Shown here one piece after another: positions 31,355 through 40,275 of a stretch of DNA of 64,000 nt (its first letter is position 1; every line of letters starts with the position of its first letter). The stretch spans positions 108,781-172,780 of the forward strand of contig NZ_KE384412.1 in assembly GCF_000425625.1 (NCBI RefSeq), in the 5' to 3' direction. Source of the stretch: Stutzerimonas azotifigens DSM 17556 (GTDB lineage Bacteria > Pseudomonadota > Gammaproteobacteria > Pseudomonadales > Pseudomonadaceae). The notes beneath the pieces are model-generated. The model searched no databases and was not told where the DNA came from. It was given only the letters and a program-made list of their open reading frames with translations. Position numbers and translations under genes: made by a program.

Positions 31355-31939
31355 TCACTGCGCCAGCAATTCTCCAATGCTCTGGTCGCGGAACACCCGC
31401 GACAACGCATCGCTGAGCACGTCGCTCACCAGCTTGGTATTGGTCTGCTCGTTGGGCGACATGCCGAACCGCTGGTTCAGCGTTGCGCCGTAGCGCCCGT
31501 TGTAGCGGCGGCCGCCGTTGACCGCCTCGACACGGAAGGTGGCGCCGATGGTGGCCTCGGTGACGTACAGCCCTTCCTTCGGCGACTGGTACTTCAGTTC
31601 GGCCAGGGTCAGGGTCAGTTGCGGCGCGTTGTAGGCGTTCGGGCTGGGGGTGAAGCCCAGCAGCCGCACCGCGGCCTCGGCCTGGGTCTGCAGCTTGGGT
31701 ATCACGTTGGCGCTGGGCACCGAGACCGCGCTGGTCTCCGGGTACAGGCCGCCACGGGTGCCGAGCACCGGCGAGGACCGGCCATCGACCACGCGCACGA
31801 CGACGGGCTGGCCCTGCCCCACGGCGTTGATGGTGCCGGTGAGCTTGGGGTTGGGGTCGAGCTGCTGCGGGCTGTGGGCACAGCCGACCAGAGCCAGCCC
31901 GAGCAGAGCGATGAGACCGAACGACAGGCGTTTCAGCAT
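31355..31939 (-). CDS. YajG-like lipoprotein
   Basis: This 194-residue lipoprotein has a signal peptide ending LVGC (Cys20) and a YajG-family body: VVVRVVDGRSSPVLGTRGG, then a C-terminal helix with SDVLSDALSRVFRDQ. The family occurs in the envelope of many gammaproteobacteria without a firmly established function. There is no neighbouring partner gene on the strand. Confidence 0.87.
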   Translation of the reverse strand: MLKRLSFGLIALLGLALVGCAHSPQQLDPNPKLTGTINAVGQGQPVVVRVVDGRSSPVLGTRGGLYPETSAVSVPSANVIPKLQTQAEAAVRLLGFTPSPNAYNAPQLTLTLAELKYQSPKEGLYVTEATIGATFRVEAVNGGRRYNGRYGATLNQRFGMSPNEQTNTKLVSDVLSDALSRVFRDQSIGELLAQ

Positions 31940-32153
31940 GCGGCTTTACTCCAGGTTAAAGGGCGATGAACGGCCGGCAGTATAGCCACAGCCGGATGTC
32001 GCCAACAGACTGCCATCACGCGCGCGTGCAGGCGCTCGATGCAAGTGAGACTGGCGCGCCGACCCTCCCGTTCCAGCCACGCGGTGCCGGCCGCAGAACG
32101 CAAAAGGCCGCCTGCACGACGGTGTGCAGGCGACCTTCGGGCAACGGCGGGGC

Positions 32154-33644
32154 TTAGTGCGCCAGGTCCAGGGCCGCGTCGGACTTGGCGCGAATCTCCC
32201 GGTAAGCCTCGGCGTCCTGTTCCAGCTGTTTCTCCCTCGCCGGGAAGATCTCCGCCAGCTTGCCGGCCCACTCCGCCGAGGCGGCGCGCTCGGGGAAGCA
32301 GCGCTCGATCAGGCTGAGCATGATCGAAACGGTGACCGAGGCACCCGGCGAGGCGCCCAGCAGGGCGGCGATGGTGCCGTCGTTGGCGGCCACCAGCTCG
32401 GTGCCGAACTGCAGGATGCCACCCTTGTTCGGATCCTTCTTGATGATCTGCACGCGCTGGCCGGCCACTTCCAGGCGCCAGTCCTCGGCGCGCACTTCGG
32501 GGTAGAACCTGCGCAGGGCGGCCAGGCGCTGCTCCATGGACTGCATCACCTCCTTGATGAGGTAGCGGGTCAGGTCCATGTTGTCGCGCGCCACCGCCAG
32601 CATCGGGCCGAGGTTGCCGGGGCGGATCGACATCGGCAGGTCGAGCAGCGAGCCGTGGCGCAGGAACTTGGTGGAGAAACCGGCGTAGGGCCCGAACAGC
32701 AGCGACTTCTGGCCGTCGACGACGCGGGTGTCGAGGTGCGGCACCGACATCGGCGGCGCCCCTACCTCGGCCTGGCTGTAGACCTTGGCCTGGTGCCGCT
32801 GGACCACCGAAGGGTTGTCGCAGCGCAGCCACTGGCCACTGACCGGGAAGCCGCCGAAGCCCTTGCCTTCCGGAATGCCGGACATCTGCAGCAGCGGCAG
32901 CGCGCCGCCGCCGGCGCCGAGGAAGACGAAGCCCGCGTCGACCTGGCGGGTGCCGCCGCTGCGGGTGTTCCTGACTTCCACGCGCCAGCCCTTGGCGGTG
33001 CGCTCGAGGCCGGTGACCTTCTGGTTGTAGGTCACCTTCACCCCGGGACGGGTGGCCAGGTACTGCAGCAGCTGGTTGGTGAGGGCGCCGAAGTTGACGT
33101 CCGTGCCGTGCAGCGAACGGGTCGCGGCGACCGGCTCCTCGGCCGGGCGGCCATCCATCATCAGCGGCATCCAGTCGGCGAGGGTCACATGGTCCTCGGA
33201 ATAGGCCATGTCGGCGAAGGCGTGATGGCGACTCAGCGCATCGTGCCGGCGGCGCAGGTAGCTGATGCCCTTGTCGCCGCGGACGAAGCTGAGATGGGGA
33301 ACCGGGCTGATGAAGCTGCTGGCGCTGCCGAAGCCCTCGCGCCCGATCATGTAGGCCCAGAACTGCTTGGAGACCTCGAACTGGGTGTTGATGGTGATCG
33401 CCTTCTTGGTGTCGATCGACCCGTCCGCGTTCTCCGGGGTGTAGTTCAATTCGCAAAGTCCGGCGTGGCCGGTGCCGGCGTTGTTCCAGGGATTGGAGCT
33501 TTCGATGGCTCCGGATTCCTGCAGCTCGACGATCTCAAGGTTGATGGAAGGATCCAGCTCCTTGATCAGGACCGCCAGGGTCGCGCTCATGATGCCGGCC
33601 CCGACCAGCACCATGTCGACCGTCTCGCTTTCGTGTTGCGTCAT
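32154..33644 (-). CDS. mqo: Malate:quinone oxidoreductase
   Basis: Mqo oxidises malate to oxaloacetate and passes electrons to the quinone pool at the inner-membrane face, replacing NAD-malate dehydrogenase in the TCA cycle. The 496-residue FAD protein has the N-terminal dinucleotide fold [19 protein letters not shown] (split: [14 protein letters not shown]), [23 protein letters not shown] in part ([17 protein letters not shown]), and [15 protein letters not shown] 33644 is supported by TTTGGAG about 10 bases upstream; an in-frame extension to 33668 is less likely. The neighbouring PA4642-type gene upstream on the same strand matches the P. aeruginosa mqoB neighbourhood. Confidence 0.96.
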   Translation of the reverse strand: MTQHESETVDMVLVGAGIMSATLAVLIKELDPSINLEIVELQESGAIESSNPWNNAGTGHAGLCELNYTPENADGSIDTKKAITINTQFEVSKQFWAYMIGREGFGSASSFISPVPHLSFVRGDKGISYLRRRHDALSRHHAFADMAYSEDHVTLADWMPLMMDGRPAEEPVAATRSLHGTDVNFGALTNQLLQYLATRPGVKVTYNQKVTGLERTAKGWRVEVRNTRSGGTRQVDAGFVFLGAGGGALPLLQMSGIPEGKGFGGFPVSGQWLRCDNPSVVQRHQAKVYSQAEVGAPPMSVPHLDTRVVDGQKSLLFGPYAGFSTKFLRHGSLLDLPMSIRPGNLGPMLAVARDNMDLTRYLIKEVMQSMEQRLAALRRFYPEVRAEDWRLEVAGQRVQIIKKDPNKGGILQFGTELVAANDGTIAALLGASPGASVTVSIMLSLIERCFPERAASAEWAGKLAEIFPAREKQLEQDAEAYREIRAKSDAALDLAH

Positions 33645-33951
33645 CCACGCATCTCCAAATCGCAGCAAAAAACTTCACGGCCGCAGTACGCGGCACGCGC
33701 GAAACCGTCATGGCCGCGCCGAGGGACTGGAGGGACGGTCCTTCGGCACGGCGCGGGGCGCTTGCCCCGCTCAGCTGCACTGGAAGGCTTTTGGCCTTCC
33801 TCTCGCACATACCACCTGCCCGGAGCAGGCAGGGCCTCATGGCTCTACGGTCGGGTGTACCTGCGAGATATTCCTTCACGTACCGCATGGACATCATCGA
33901 TGCGGCACCTGCTTACGTTTCATGCGTCGAGCGTTCGGGCGGGATCGGACC
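33645..33951 (-). other. mqo leader region with two hairpins
   Basis: This 307-bp spacer between the PA4642-type gene and mqo has no gene. Two perfect 7-bp hairpins are present: GCGGGGC/GCCCCGC (33753-33759 and 33764-33770, 4-base loop) and GGAAGGC/GCCTTCC (33782-33788 and 33794-33800, 5-base loop). Neither is followed by a T-run on the minus strand. They could end the upstream transcript or belong to the mqo leader. Confidence 0.5.
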
Positions 33952-34239
33952 TCACTGCCGTGCCGACTGCACGAGCTCGATGTACGGCGCGGCCTGGCGC
34001 TGATCGGCGATCAGGTCGATGAAGCTGCGCCCCTGGGCGTCGCGTGCGTCCAGGTCGTATCCCGCCTCGACGAAGAATTTCAGAAAGCGCTCGAAGTCAT
34101 CGACGCGCAGGCCCCGGTAGGCCTTGACCAGCTTGTGCAAGGACGGCGGCGTGTCGTCGGCCGGCTCGGGTTGCAGAAACAGCTTGATCGACTCGTCAGC
34201 GATTTCCTCGCCGATCACCTGCTTCTTGTCTTTGCGCAT
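33952..34239 (-). CDS. PA4642-family protein
   Basis: This 95-residue protein matches the PA4642 family of Pseudomonas by sequence (MRKDKKQVIGEEIADESIKL start, then LVKAYRGLRVDDFERFLKFF and GYDLDARDAQGRSFIDLIA) and by position next to mqo. The C-terminal half looks like a short ankyrin-type helical unit (ARDAQGRSFIDLI). Function is unknown. The gene is divergent from the SulP gene, with a 197-bp spacer. Confidence 0.85.
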   Translation of the reverse strand: MRKDKKQVIGEEIADESIKLFLQPEPADDTPPSLHKLVKAYRGLRVDDFERFLKFFVEAGYDLDARDAQGRSFIDLIADQRQAAPYIELVQSARQ

Positions 34240-34436
34240 GCTGCTCTCCGGAGGTAACGGGGTATTACGGGGGCGGCAGTTTACCCCCGGGCGGCGGCGC
34301 GCTCAACGCGATAGACGCGCTTGCTACCAAGGTATTACTGTGCCGGCAGCGGTTTGCGGGCGGCAATCGCCCAGGCCCGGCAGCATGCTCGCCGGGGCGG
34401 CCGCATCATCGGTTCTGCCGTTCAGGGAGTGTCGGC

Positions 34437-36182
34437 ATGAGGCTTCCATCATTGTTCTCCGCCTGCCGCGAATCCTGGCGCGCCGGCTATGGTGCGGCGC
34501 AGCTGCGCCGCGATCTGATCGCCGGCCTGACGGTGGGCGTGGTCGCCATCCCCCTGGCGATGGCGCTGGCGATCGCCGTCGGGGTGCCGCCGCAGCACGG
34601 GCTGTACACCGTGCTGGTGGCCGCTCCGCTGATCGCCCTCAGCGGCGGCTCGCGCTTCAACGTCTCCGGCCCCACCGCGGCCTTCGTCGTCATCCTGCTG
34701 CCGATCACCCAGCAGTTCGGCCTCGGCGGGCTGCTGCTGTGCACGGTGATGGCCGGGCTGATCCTGATCGCCCTGGGGCTGCTCGGCGCCGGGCGGCTGA
34801 TCGCCTTCATCCCCTACCCGGTCACCCTCGGCTTCACCGCCGGCATCGCCGTGGTCATCGCCACCCTGCAGCTCAAGGATGCCCTGGGCCTGACGCTGGC
34901 CTCGACACCGCAGCATTATGTCGAACAGGTGCAGGCGCTGGCGTCCGCGTTGCCGACGCTTCAGGCCGGCGACGCGCTGATCGCGACCGTTTGCCTGGCC
35001 GTGCTGATCGTCTGGCCGCGCCTGGTGCCGCGGGTGCCCGGACACCTGGTGGCGCTGACGGTGGGTGCGCTGCTCGGCCTGCTGCTGGAGCGCAACGGGC
35101 TGCCGGTGGCGACCCTGGGGGAACGCTTCAGCTACAGCCTCGATGGCCAGTCCCTCCCGGGCATTCCGCCGCTGCTGCCAACCTTCGCCTGGCCCTGGCA
35201 ACTGCCGGGGCCGGACGGCCGTCCGCTGGTCCCGAGCTTCGAACTGATCCACCAGCTGCTGCCCTCGGCCTTCGCCATCGCCCTGCTCGGCGCCATCGAG
35301 TCGCTGCTGTGCGCGGTGGTCTCCGACGGCATGGGCGGCACCCGCCACGACGCCAATGGGGAACTGATCGGCCAGGGCATCGGCAACCTGGCCGCGCCGC
35401 TCTTCGGCGGCATCCCGGCAACCGCCGCCATCGCCCGCACCGCGACCAACGTCCGCGCCGGCGCCTTCTCGCCGCTGGCCTCGATCATCCATGCCGGGGT
35501 CATCCTGCTGGCGATCCTCTGGCTCGCGCCGCTGTTCAGCTACCTGCCGATGGCGGCGCTGGCGGCCCTGCTGCTGATCGTGGCCTGGAACATGAGCGAG
35601 GCCCCGCACGTGCTGCACACGCTGAAGGTGGCGCCGCGCGGCGACGTCGCCGTGCTGCTGGTATGCCTGCTGCTGACGGTGCTGTTCGATATGGTGCTGG
35701 CGGTGGGCGTCGGCCTGCTGCTGGCCGCCGGCCTGTTCATCGGCCGCATGAGCGCGCTGACCGACGCCGTGCCGGTCGAGCACCCGCGCGAGGCGGACAC
35801 GCCCGAGCTGCCGCCGGAAGTGGCCGCCTTCAGCATTCGCGGCCCGCTGTTCTTCGGCGCTGCCGACCGGGCGCTGGGCGTGCTGCGGCGCTTCAACCCG
35901 CGGGTGCGGATCGTGCTGCTGGACATCAGCGCGGTGCCGCTGCTGGACATGACCGCGATCAGTACCCTCGAGCGCCTGCTGCGCGACTACCGCCAGCAGG
36001 GCGTCGGCCTGATCGTCGCCGGCGCCAATGCACGCCTGCGCCTGAAGCTGCGCCGCGCCGGGTTGCGCGACATCCGCCACGCCCCCGACCTGACGCGCGC
36101 ACGGGCCAAGGCCCTGGCGCAGCTGCAGGCCGCGGACCAGGAGGCCACGGCCGATGCCGGACTCGGCCGGCCGGCCGGCTGA
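34437..36182 (+). CDS. SulP-family anion transporter with STAS domain
   Basis: This 581-residue inner-membrane protein has the SulP/SLC26 plan: about 12-14 transmembrane segments up to residue about 430 (GLTVGVVAIPLAMALAIAVG near the N-terminus and the FNVSGPTAAFVVI motif), then a cytosolic STAS domain at about 455-565 (FFGAADRALG...VLLDISAVPLLDMTAISTL in part). The family carries sulfate, bicarbonate or dicarboxylates; the substrate is not predictable here. No carbonic anhydrase gene is adjacent. CAGGGAG precedes ATG 34437. Confidence 0.92.
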   Translation: MRLPSLFSACRESWRAGYGAAQLRRDLIAGLTVGVVAIPLAMALAIAVGVPPQHGLYTVLVAAPLIALSGGSRFNVSGPTAAFVVILLPITQQFGLGGLLLCTVMAGLILIALGLLGAGRLIAFIPYPVTLGFTAGIAVVIATLQLKDALGLTLASTPQHYVEQVQALASALPTLQAGDALIATVCLAVLIVWPRLVPRVPGHLVALTVGALLGLLLERNGLPVATLGERFSYSLDGQSLPGIPPLLPTFAWPWQLPGPDGRPLVPSFELIHQLLPSAFAIALLGAIESLLCAVVSDGMGGTRHDANGELIGQGIGNLAAPLFGGIPATAAIARTATNVRAGAFSPLASIIHAGVILLAILWLAPLFSYLPMAALAALLLIVAWNMSEAPHVLHTLKVAPRGDVAVLLVCLLLTVLFDMVLAVGVGLLLAAGLFIGRMSALTDAVPVEHPREADTPELPPEVAAFSIRGPLFFGAADRALGVLRRFNPRVRIVLLDISAVPLLDMTAISTLERLLRDYRQQGVGLIVAGANARLRLKLRRAGLRDIRHAPDLTRARAKALAQLQAADQEATADAGLGRPAG

Positions 36183-36204
36183 GCGCCGGCGGCCGTGCCG
36201 GTGC

Positions 36205-37116
36205 TCAGCCGGCGTGCTTCTGCAGGTTGGCCATCATTTCCCTCAGCGCCTCGATGTTGTCCGCCGGGTGCGCGGCATTCTCGAAGTCGCAGATCCGCGT
36301 CCACTGCGCGGCAACGTCCTCGGCATCGAATCCGGCCCTCGGGTCGAAGCCGACGCCGAGGCTGCGCTCCCAGCGCACCTTGCCCATCCAGCCGCCGCCG
36401 ACCTCGTAGAGGCCGCCGGTGTCCTGGCAACGCTCGCTGCCGAGGTACACCACCAACGGGCTGACCAGCTCGGGCTTGAGCTGCTCGAACACCTGCGGCG
36501 GAATCAGCCCCTCGGTCATGCGCGTGCCCCCGGTCGGCGCGATGGCGTTGACCAGGATGTTCTGCTTGCGCCCCTCGAGCGCCAGGGTGCGGGTCAGGCC
36601 GTACAGCCCGAGCTTGGCCATGCCGTAGTTCGACTGCCCGAAGTTGCCGTAGATGCCCGAGGTCGAGGCGGTGAAGATGACCCGCCCGTAGGCCTGCTCG
36701 CGCATGTGCGTCCAGGCCGCCCGGGTGACCTTGTAGGCGCCCTCGACGTGCACCCGGTAGACCAGGTCCCAGTCGGCGTCGTCCATCTTGTGGAAGGTCT
36801 TGTCGCGCAGGATGCCGGCGTTGTTGACCACCACGTCGACCCGCCCGAAGGCGTCCAGGGCGTGCTGCACGATCTTGTCGCCGTCGGTGACCGAATCGGC
36901 GTTGGCCACCGCGGTGCCGCCGGCCCGGCGGATCTCCTCTACGACCTGCTCCGCCGCGGCGCTGCTGGCGCCCTCGCCGGCCTTGCTGCCGCCCAGGTCG
37001 TTCACCACCACCCGCGCGCCATGCCTGGCGAACAGCAGCGCATGGGCACGGCCCAGGCCGCCGCCGGCACCGGTCACGATCACGACCTTGTCTTCGAAGC
37101 GAATGGCTTCAGTCAT
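36205..37116 (-). CDS. Short-chain dehydrogenase, HSD17B4-like
   Basis: This 303-residue NAD(P)-dependent oxidoreductase shows TGAGGGLGRAHAL (cofactor site), VNDLGG, NNAGILRD, STSGIYGNFGQSNYGMAK with the catalytic Ser and YxxxK, and NAIAP. The GRAHAL and VNDLGG motifs are typical of the 3-hydroxyacyl-CoA dehydrogenase domain of peroxisomal multifunctional enzyme 2 and bacterial relatives, so a role in fatty acid or steroid side-chain oxidation is plausible. ATG 37116 has AGGAG nearby; the open frame upstream to 37308 is non-conserved. Confidence 0.88.
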   Translation of the reverse strand: MTEAIRFEDKVVIVTGAGGGLGRAHALLFARHGARVVVNDLGGSKAGEGASSAAAEQVVEEIRRAGGTAVANADSVTDGDKIVQHALDAFGRVDVVVNNAGILRDKTFHKMDDADWDLVYRVHVEGAYKVTRAAWTHMREQAYGRVIFTASTSGIYGNFGQSNYGMAKLGLYGLTRTLALEGRKQNILVNAIAPTGGTRMTEGLIPPQVFEQLKPELVSPLVVYLGSERCQDTGGLYEVGGGWMGKVRWERSLGVGFDPRAGFDAEDVAAQWTRICDFENAAHPADNIEALREMMANLQKHAG

Positions 37117-37339
37117 TGTTCTGCTCCTGTCGGCAGGCTGTGAAAGGCGTCGGCGCCGAGTGTCGGCGAGCCTTCGGCCGCCCACAACGATACGCCCGCG
37201 AATGAATGGGCGATCATCACGCCCCCGCATGGCGCCAGTGAGAACCCCCGCACCTTTGCCGGAACTGCAGGCGCCGCCGCCTTGTTGCCCTCCCGCACGC
37301 ATGCGCATACTCGTCCGTCACTCACGATCGGATAACCGA

Positions 37340-38281
37340 ATGCTGCGCAGTCTCCGTTTCCTGCTCGCCCCCGTCCTGGTGATCGCCGCCGTCCTCGGTC
37401 TGCTCGGGCTGACCAGCCGCCCGGTCGCCGAACCGGCCGTGCTGGCGCCCTTCGACGGCGACCGGCCGCTGGTGATCGCCCATCGCGGCGGCATGGGCCT
37501 GTGGCCGGAGAACAGCCTGTTCGCCTTCCAGCGCGCCAGCGAAATCGGCGTCGACATGCTGGAAATGGACGTGCGCCTGTCGCGCGACGGGCAGGTGGTG
37601 GTGATCCACGACGAGACGCTCGAGCGCACCACCGACGGCCAGGGCCCGGTCGCCGAGCACGACCTCGCCGCGCTGCGCCGCCTGGATGCCGGCTACGCCT
37701 GGAGCGCCGACGGCGGCCAGAGCTACCCCTACCGCGGCCAGAGCATCGGCATCCCGACCTTCGAGGAGGTGCTGCAGGCCGTGCCGCAGATGCCCAAGGT
37801 GGTGGAGATCAAGGTGCCGGACGTCGGCCTGGAGGATCGGCTCTGCGAACTGATCAGGGACAGCGGCCAGCGCGACCGCATCGTCGTCGGCAGCTTCCAC
37901 GACCGCAGCCTCGAGCGCTTCCGCGGCCTCTGCCCCGGAGTCGCCACTTCCGCCGGTGCCAATGCCGTGCGGCTGCTGGTGCTGCTCGAGCACCTCGGGC
38001 TGGCCGGGCTGCTTTCGCCGAACTACCAGCTGCTGCAGATTCCGCCCCAGCACGACGGCCAGCCGGTCGCCACGCCAGGGCTGCTGGCCAGCGCACGCGA
38101 GCGCGGGCTGCACACCCAGCTGTGGACGATCAACGAGCAGCCGCAGATGCGCCAACTGATGGACATGGGCGCCCAGGGGCTGATCACCGACTACCCCGAC
38201 CGCGCCTTGCAACTGCTCAACGCACGCAGGCAGCAGTACGCCCGGACCGAACGCGAGCCGGCGGAAACCGAGCAGCCCTGA
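37340..38281 (+). CDS. Glycerophosphodiester phosphodiesterase
   Basis: This 313-residue GDPD enzyme hydrolyses glycerophosphodiesters to glycerol 3-phosphate and an alcohol. An N-terminal hydrophobic helix (about 5-22) anchors or exports it, so action in the periplasm or at the membrane is likely. The catalytic motifs HRGGMGLWPENS (first His, Glu), EMDVRLSRDGQVVVIHDETLERTTDG in part (MDVRLSRDGQVVVIHDETL) and KVVEIKVP are intact. It ends LITDYPDRALQLL, typical of the family. ATG 37340 lies at the start of the helix. A GC hairpin follows the gene. Confidence 0.92.
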   Translation: MLRSLRFLLAPVLVIAAVLGLLGLTSRPVAEPAVLAPFDGDRPLVIAHRGGMGLWPENSLFAFQRASEIGVDMLEMDVRLSRDGQVVVIHDETLERTTDGQGPVAEHDLAALRRLDAGYAWSADGGQSYPYRGQSIGIPTFEEVLQAVPQMPKVVEIKVPDVGLEDRLCELIRDSGQRDRIVVGSFHDRSLERFRGLCPGVATSAGANAVRLLVLLEHLGLAGLLSPNYQLLQIPPQHDGQPVATPGLLASARERGLHTQLWTINEQPQMRQLMDMGAQGLITDYPDRALQLLNARRQQYARTEREPAETEQP

Positions 38282-38290
38282 GCAAGCGCC

Positions 38291-38320
38291 CGGGCGGGGC
38301 CGCCCGACTGAACGTTTTTT
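38291..38320 (+). terminator. Probable terminator after the GDPD gene
   Basis: CGGGCGG (38291-38297) and CCGCCCG (38300-38306) form a perfect 7-bp stem with a 2-base loop, and a T-run (TTTTTT, 38315-38320) follows 8 bases later. The tight loop and distance make this imperfect. Confidence 0.5.
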
Positions 38321-38375
38321 GCGCAAGCCGGTCGTGCGCCCCGGCCGACGGGCGCCTGCGCCGACTGGCCCCAAC

Positions 38376-38410
38376 TTATCCACAGCGCTTTCCACAGTAA
38401 CCGTGGATAA
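38376..38410. promoter_or_regulatory. DnaA-box triad, first copy
   Basis: TTATCCACA (38376-38384) is a perfect DnaA box. A second, weaker box CTTTCCACA (38388-38396, 7 of 9) follows on the same strand, and CGTGGATAA (38402-38410, complement TTATCCACG, 8 of 9) is on the opposite strand. Offsets from the first box are +12 and +26, the same as in the second copy. Confidence 0.75.
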
Positions 38411-38574
38411 CGCAACGCCGCCCGGGACCCACTCCGGTCGCTCAAAAAACTCCCCCGTATCGCTTGACGCCGCGCCCCAGGCTCGTTCCGTGATGCCGAC
38501 AGCCATGATGCTCATTATTTGAGCGCCTTTCGCCAGACCCCGGGCGGCCCTGGCTGCCTGGGTTGTTCCCAAGC

Positions 38575-38609
38575 TTATCCACAGGATGGTTCACAGCTGC
38601 TGGGGATAA
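38575..38609. promoter_or_regulatory. DnaA-box triad, second copy
   Basis: TTATCCACA (38575-38583) is perfect. TGGTTCACA (38587-38595, 6 of 9) and TGGGGATAA (38601-38609, complement TTATCCCCA, 8 of 9) repeat the strand pattern and the +12 and +26 offsets of the first copy. The module starts are 199 bp apart. Confidence 0.75.
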
Positions 38610-38870
38610 CAGCCAGACGCCTGGCTGGCTGGCGATAGACCGACCGCTATCAGGACGATGGGGACAATCAAGCGGACCATGGACAGGTGCCGGCGTAGGC
38701 TGCTGCTCAACCAACCGCAATGGGAACCGTGGCCATGTCGCTCAACGAACTGATCCGCAACCTGCTCGCCGCCTATGCCGAAGGTGCCAGCGGCAGCTGA
38801 CTTGATCCAGCGCTGACAGGCGCTCCGCCGATCGGTACCCTGCCGGCTTCATTTCCCGAGGAGCCCGGCG

Positions 38871-39458
38871 ATGTCCCTTCGATCGATCTGCGTATTCTGC
38901 GGCGCCAGCACCGGCGTCAATCCGGTCTACCGCGAGGCGGCTGTGGCCCTCGGCCAGACCCTCGCCCGGCAGGGCGTGCGCCTGGTCTACGGCGGCGGCG
39001 CCGTGGGTCTGATGGGCATCGTCGCCGACGCGGCGCTGGAGGCCGGCGGCGAAGTCGTCGGAATCATTCCGCGCAGCCTCAAGGATGCCGAGATCGGCCA
39101 CGCCGGGCTGACCCGCCTGGAGGTGGTCGACGGCATGCACGCGCGCAAGGCCCGTATGGCCGAGCTGTCCGAGGCCTTCATCGCGCTACCCGGCGGCCTC
39201 GGCACGCTGGAGGAGCTGTTCGAGGTCTGGACCTGGGGCCAGCTCGGCTACCATGGCAAGCCGCTCGGCCTGCTCGACGTCAACGACTTCTACGGCAAGC
39301 TGGCGCATTTCCTCGATCACCTGGTCGACGAGGGCTTCGTCCGCGAGCGCCATCGGGCGATGCTACAGCGCGCGGACTCGGCCGAAACGCTGCTGCAGCT
39401 GCTCAATGACTGGCAACCGACGGTTGTGCCGAAATGGAGCGAACCGGCGCCGAACTGA
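38871..39458 (+). CDS. LOG-family protein (TIGR00730), nucleoside 5'-monophosphate phosphoribohydrolase
   Basis: This 195-residue Rossmann-fold protein has the LOG signature [20 protein letters not shown] (20 residues) and the N-terminal CVFCGASTG and [11 protein letters not shown]. The family cleaves N6-substituted or plain nucleoside monophosphates to base and ribose 5-phosphate. GAGGAG precedes ATG 38871. The Mut7-C gene follows closely on the same strand. Confidence 0.92.
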   Translation: MSLRSICVFCGASTGVNPVYREAAVALGQTLARQGVRLVYGGGAVGLMGIVADAALEAGGEVVGIIPRSLKDAEIGHAGLTRLEVVDGMHARKARMAELSEAFIALPGGLGTLEELFEVWTWGQLGYHGKPLGLLDVNDFYGKLAHFLDHLVDEGFVRERHRAMLQRADSAETLLQLLNDWQPTVVPKWSEPAPN

Positions 39459-39493
39459 CGCGGAACCCTGGGGGCGTGCGCGGTCAGAGCGTT

Positions 39494-39967
39494 ATGGCCA
39501 CCCCGCGCTTGCTTGCCGACGCGATGCTGGGCGGGCTCGTGCGCTGGCTGCGCGTGCTCGACCTCGACACCGTCTACCGCCCCGAGCTGGACGACCACGC
39601 GCTGGTCGCCCTGGCCGCACGCGAAGAACGCATCCTGCTGACCCGTGACCGGCACCTGATCACCTTCCTGCGCCCGCCGCGTTACCTTGCCATCGCCTCC
39701 GATCGCCCGCTGAGCCAGCTGCGCGAGGTGGTCGCGGGCTGTGCATTGCAGCCGCCGCCGGCGCTGTTCCAGCGCTGCCTGGTGTGCAACACGCCCCTGC
39801 GCGACGCCACCGAAGCCGAAGCGCTGGAACTCGCTCCGCCCTCCTCGCGCGCCTTCTCCGACCCGATCCGCCGCTGCCCCGGCTGCGGCCGGGTCTACTG
39901 GCTCGGCTCCCATACCCGACGCATGCGCGCCACGCTGGGCCAGGCGCTGCCGGAGTGGTTCAGGTGA
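39494..39967 (+). CDS. Mut7-C RNase domain protein with zinc ribbon
   Basis: This 157-residue protein belongs to the Mut7-C group, related to PIN-type nucleases: RLLADAMLGGLVRWLRVL at the start, then ILLTRDRHLI with conserved acidic and basic residues. A C-terminal zinc ribbon has CLVCN (about residue 96) and CPGCGRVYW (about 132). RNase activity is inferred from the family. ATG 39494 fits the family start; an earlier in-frame ATG at 39434 would overlap the LOG gene by 25 bp. Confidence 0.85.
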   Translation: MATPRLLADAMLGGLVRWLRVLDLDTVYRPELDDHALVALAAREERILLTRDRHLITFLRPPRYLAIASDRPLSQLREVVAGCALQPPPALFQRCLVCNTPLRDATEAEALELAPPSSRAFSDPIRRCPGCGRVYWLGSHTRRMRATLGQALPEWFR

Positions 39968-40275
39968 ACCGCGCCCGTACCACGATGTACGAGCAACGGA
40001 GTTGGGACGAGTCTTCGGCGACAAGCCGCAGCCACACCCGCGCCCAGGCCCTACACCAATCCGTCGCCCCGGCGCAGGCCGGGGCTCAGTTGCCAACGCC
40101 AACCACCATGCCCAGCGCCCGACAACAGGCCGCGCCGAATAACATAGGGACCGGAAAGGGGAACACGCATGAATCACCACGCCTTTTGCCTGTCCAACAG
40201 GTCATCCGAACGAGTGAACGCCATGTCCCGTCGCGCCCATCGTCCCGATGCGCAGCCCCTCGCGGGGTATGCGCC
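39968..40275. repeat. 308-bp intergenic region with a REP-like palindrome
   Basis: CCCCGGCGCAGGCCGGGGC (40068-40086) is a palindromic element followed by CAGTTGCCAACGCCAACCA; the same arrangement (CCCGGCGCAGGCCGGGG, GTTGCCCGCGCCAACCA) recurs at 44039-44074. No gene is seen; open frames here lack conserved sequence. Confidence 0.55.

Larger units (their letters stand above)
38282..38870. other. 589-bp intergenic region carrying the duplicated DnaA-box module
   Basis: Apart from the terminator-like hairpin and the two DnaA-box triads listed separately, I see no clear gene. One short open frame of 26 codons (38720-38800, beginning at ATG 38720 with a second ATG at 38735) reads MGTVAMSLNELIRNLLAAYA and then EGASGS; it cannot be verified. 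CGAGGAG before 38871 belongs to the next gene. Confidence 0.6.

Noticed and set aside
38376-38609. The DnaA-box modules as the chromosomal origin oriC
   Set aside because: No dnaA, dnaN, rpmH or gyrB lies nearby, there are only six boxes in total and there is no clear AT-rich unwinding stretch. The signal is kept as a possible DnaA regulatory or secondary-origin-like site.
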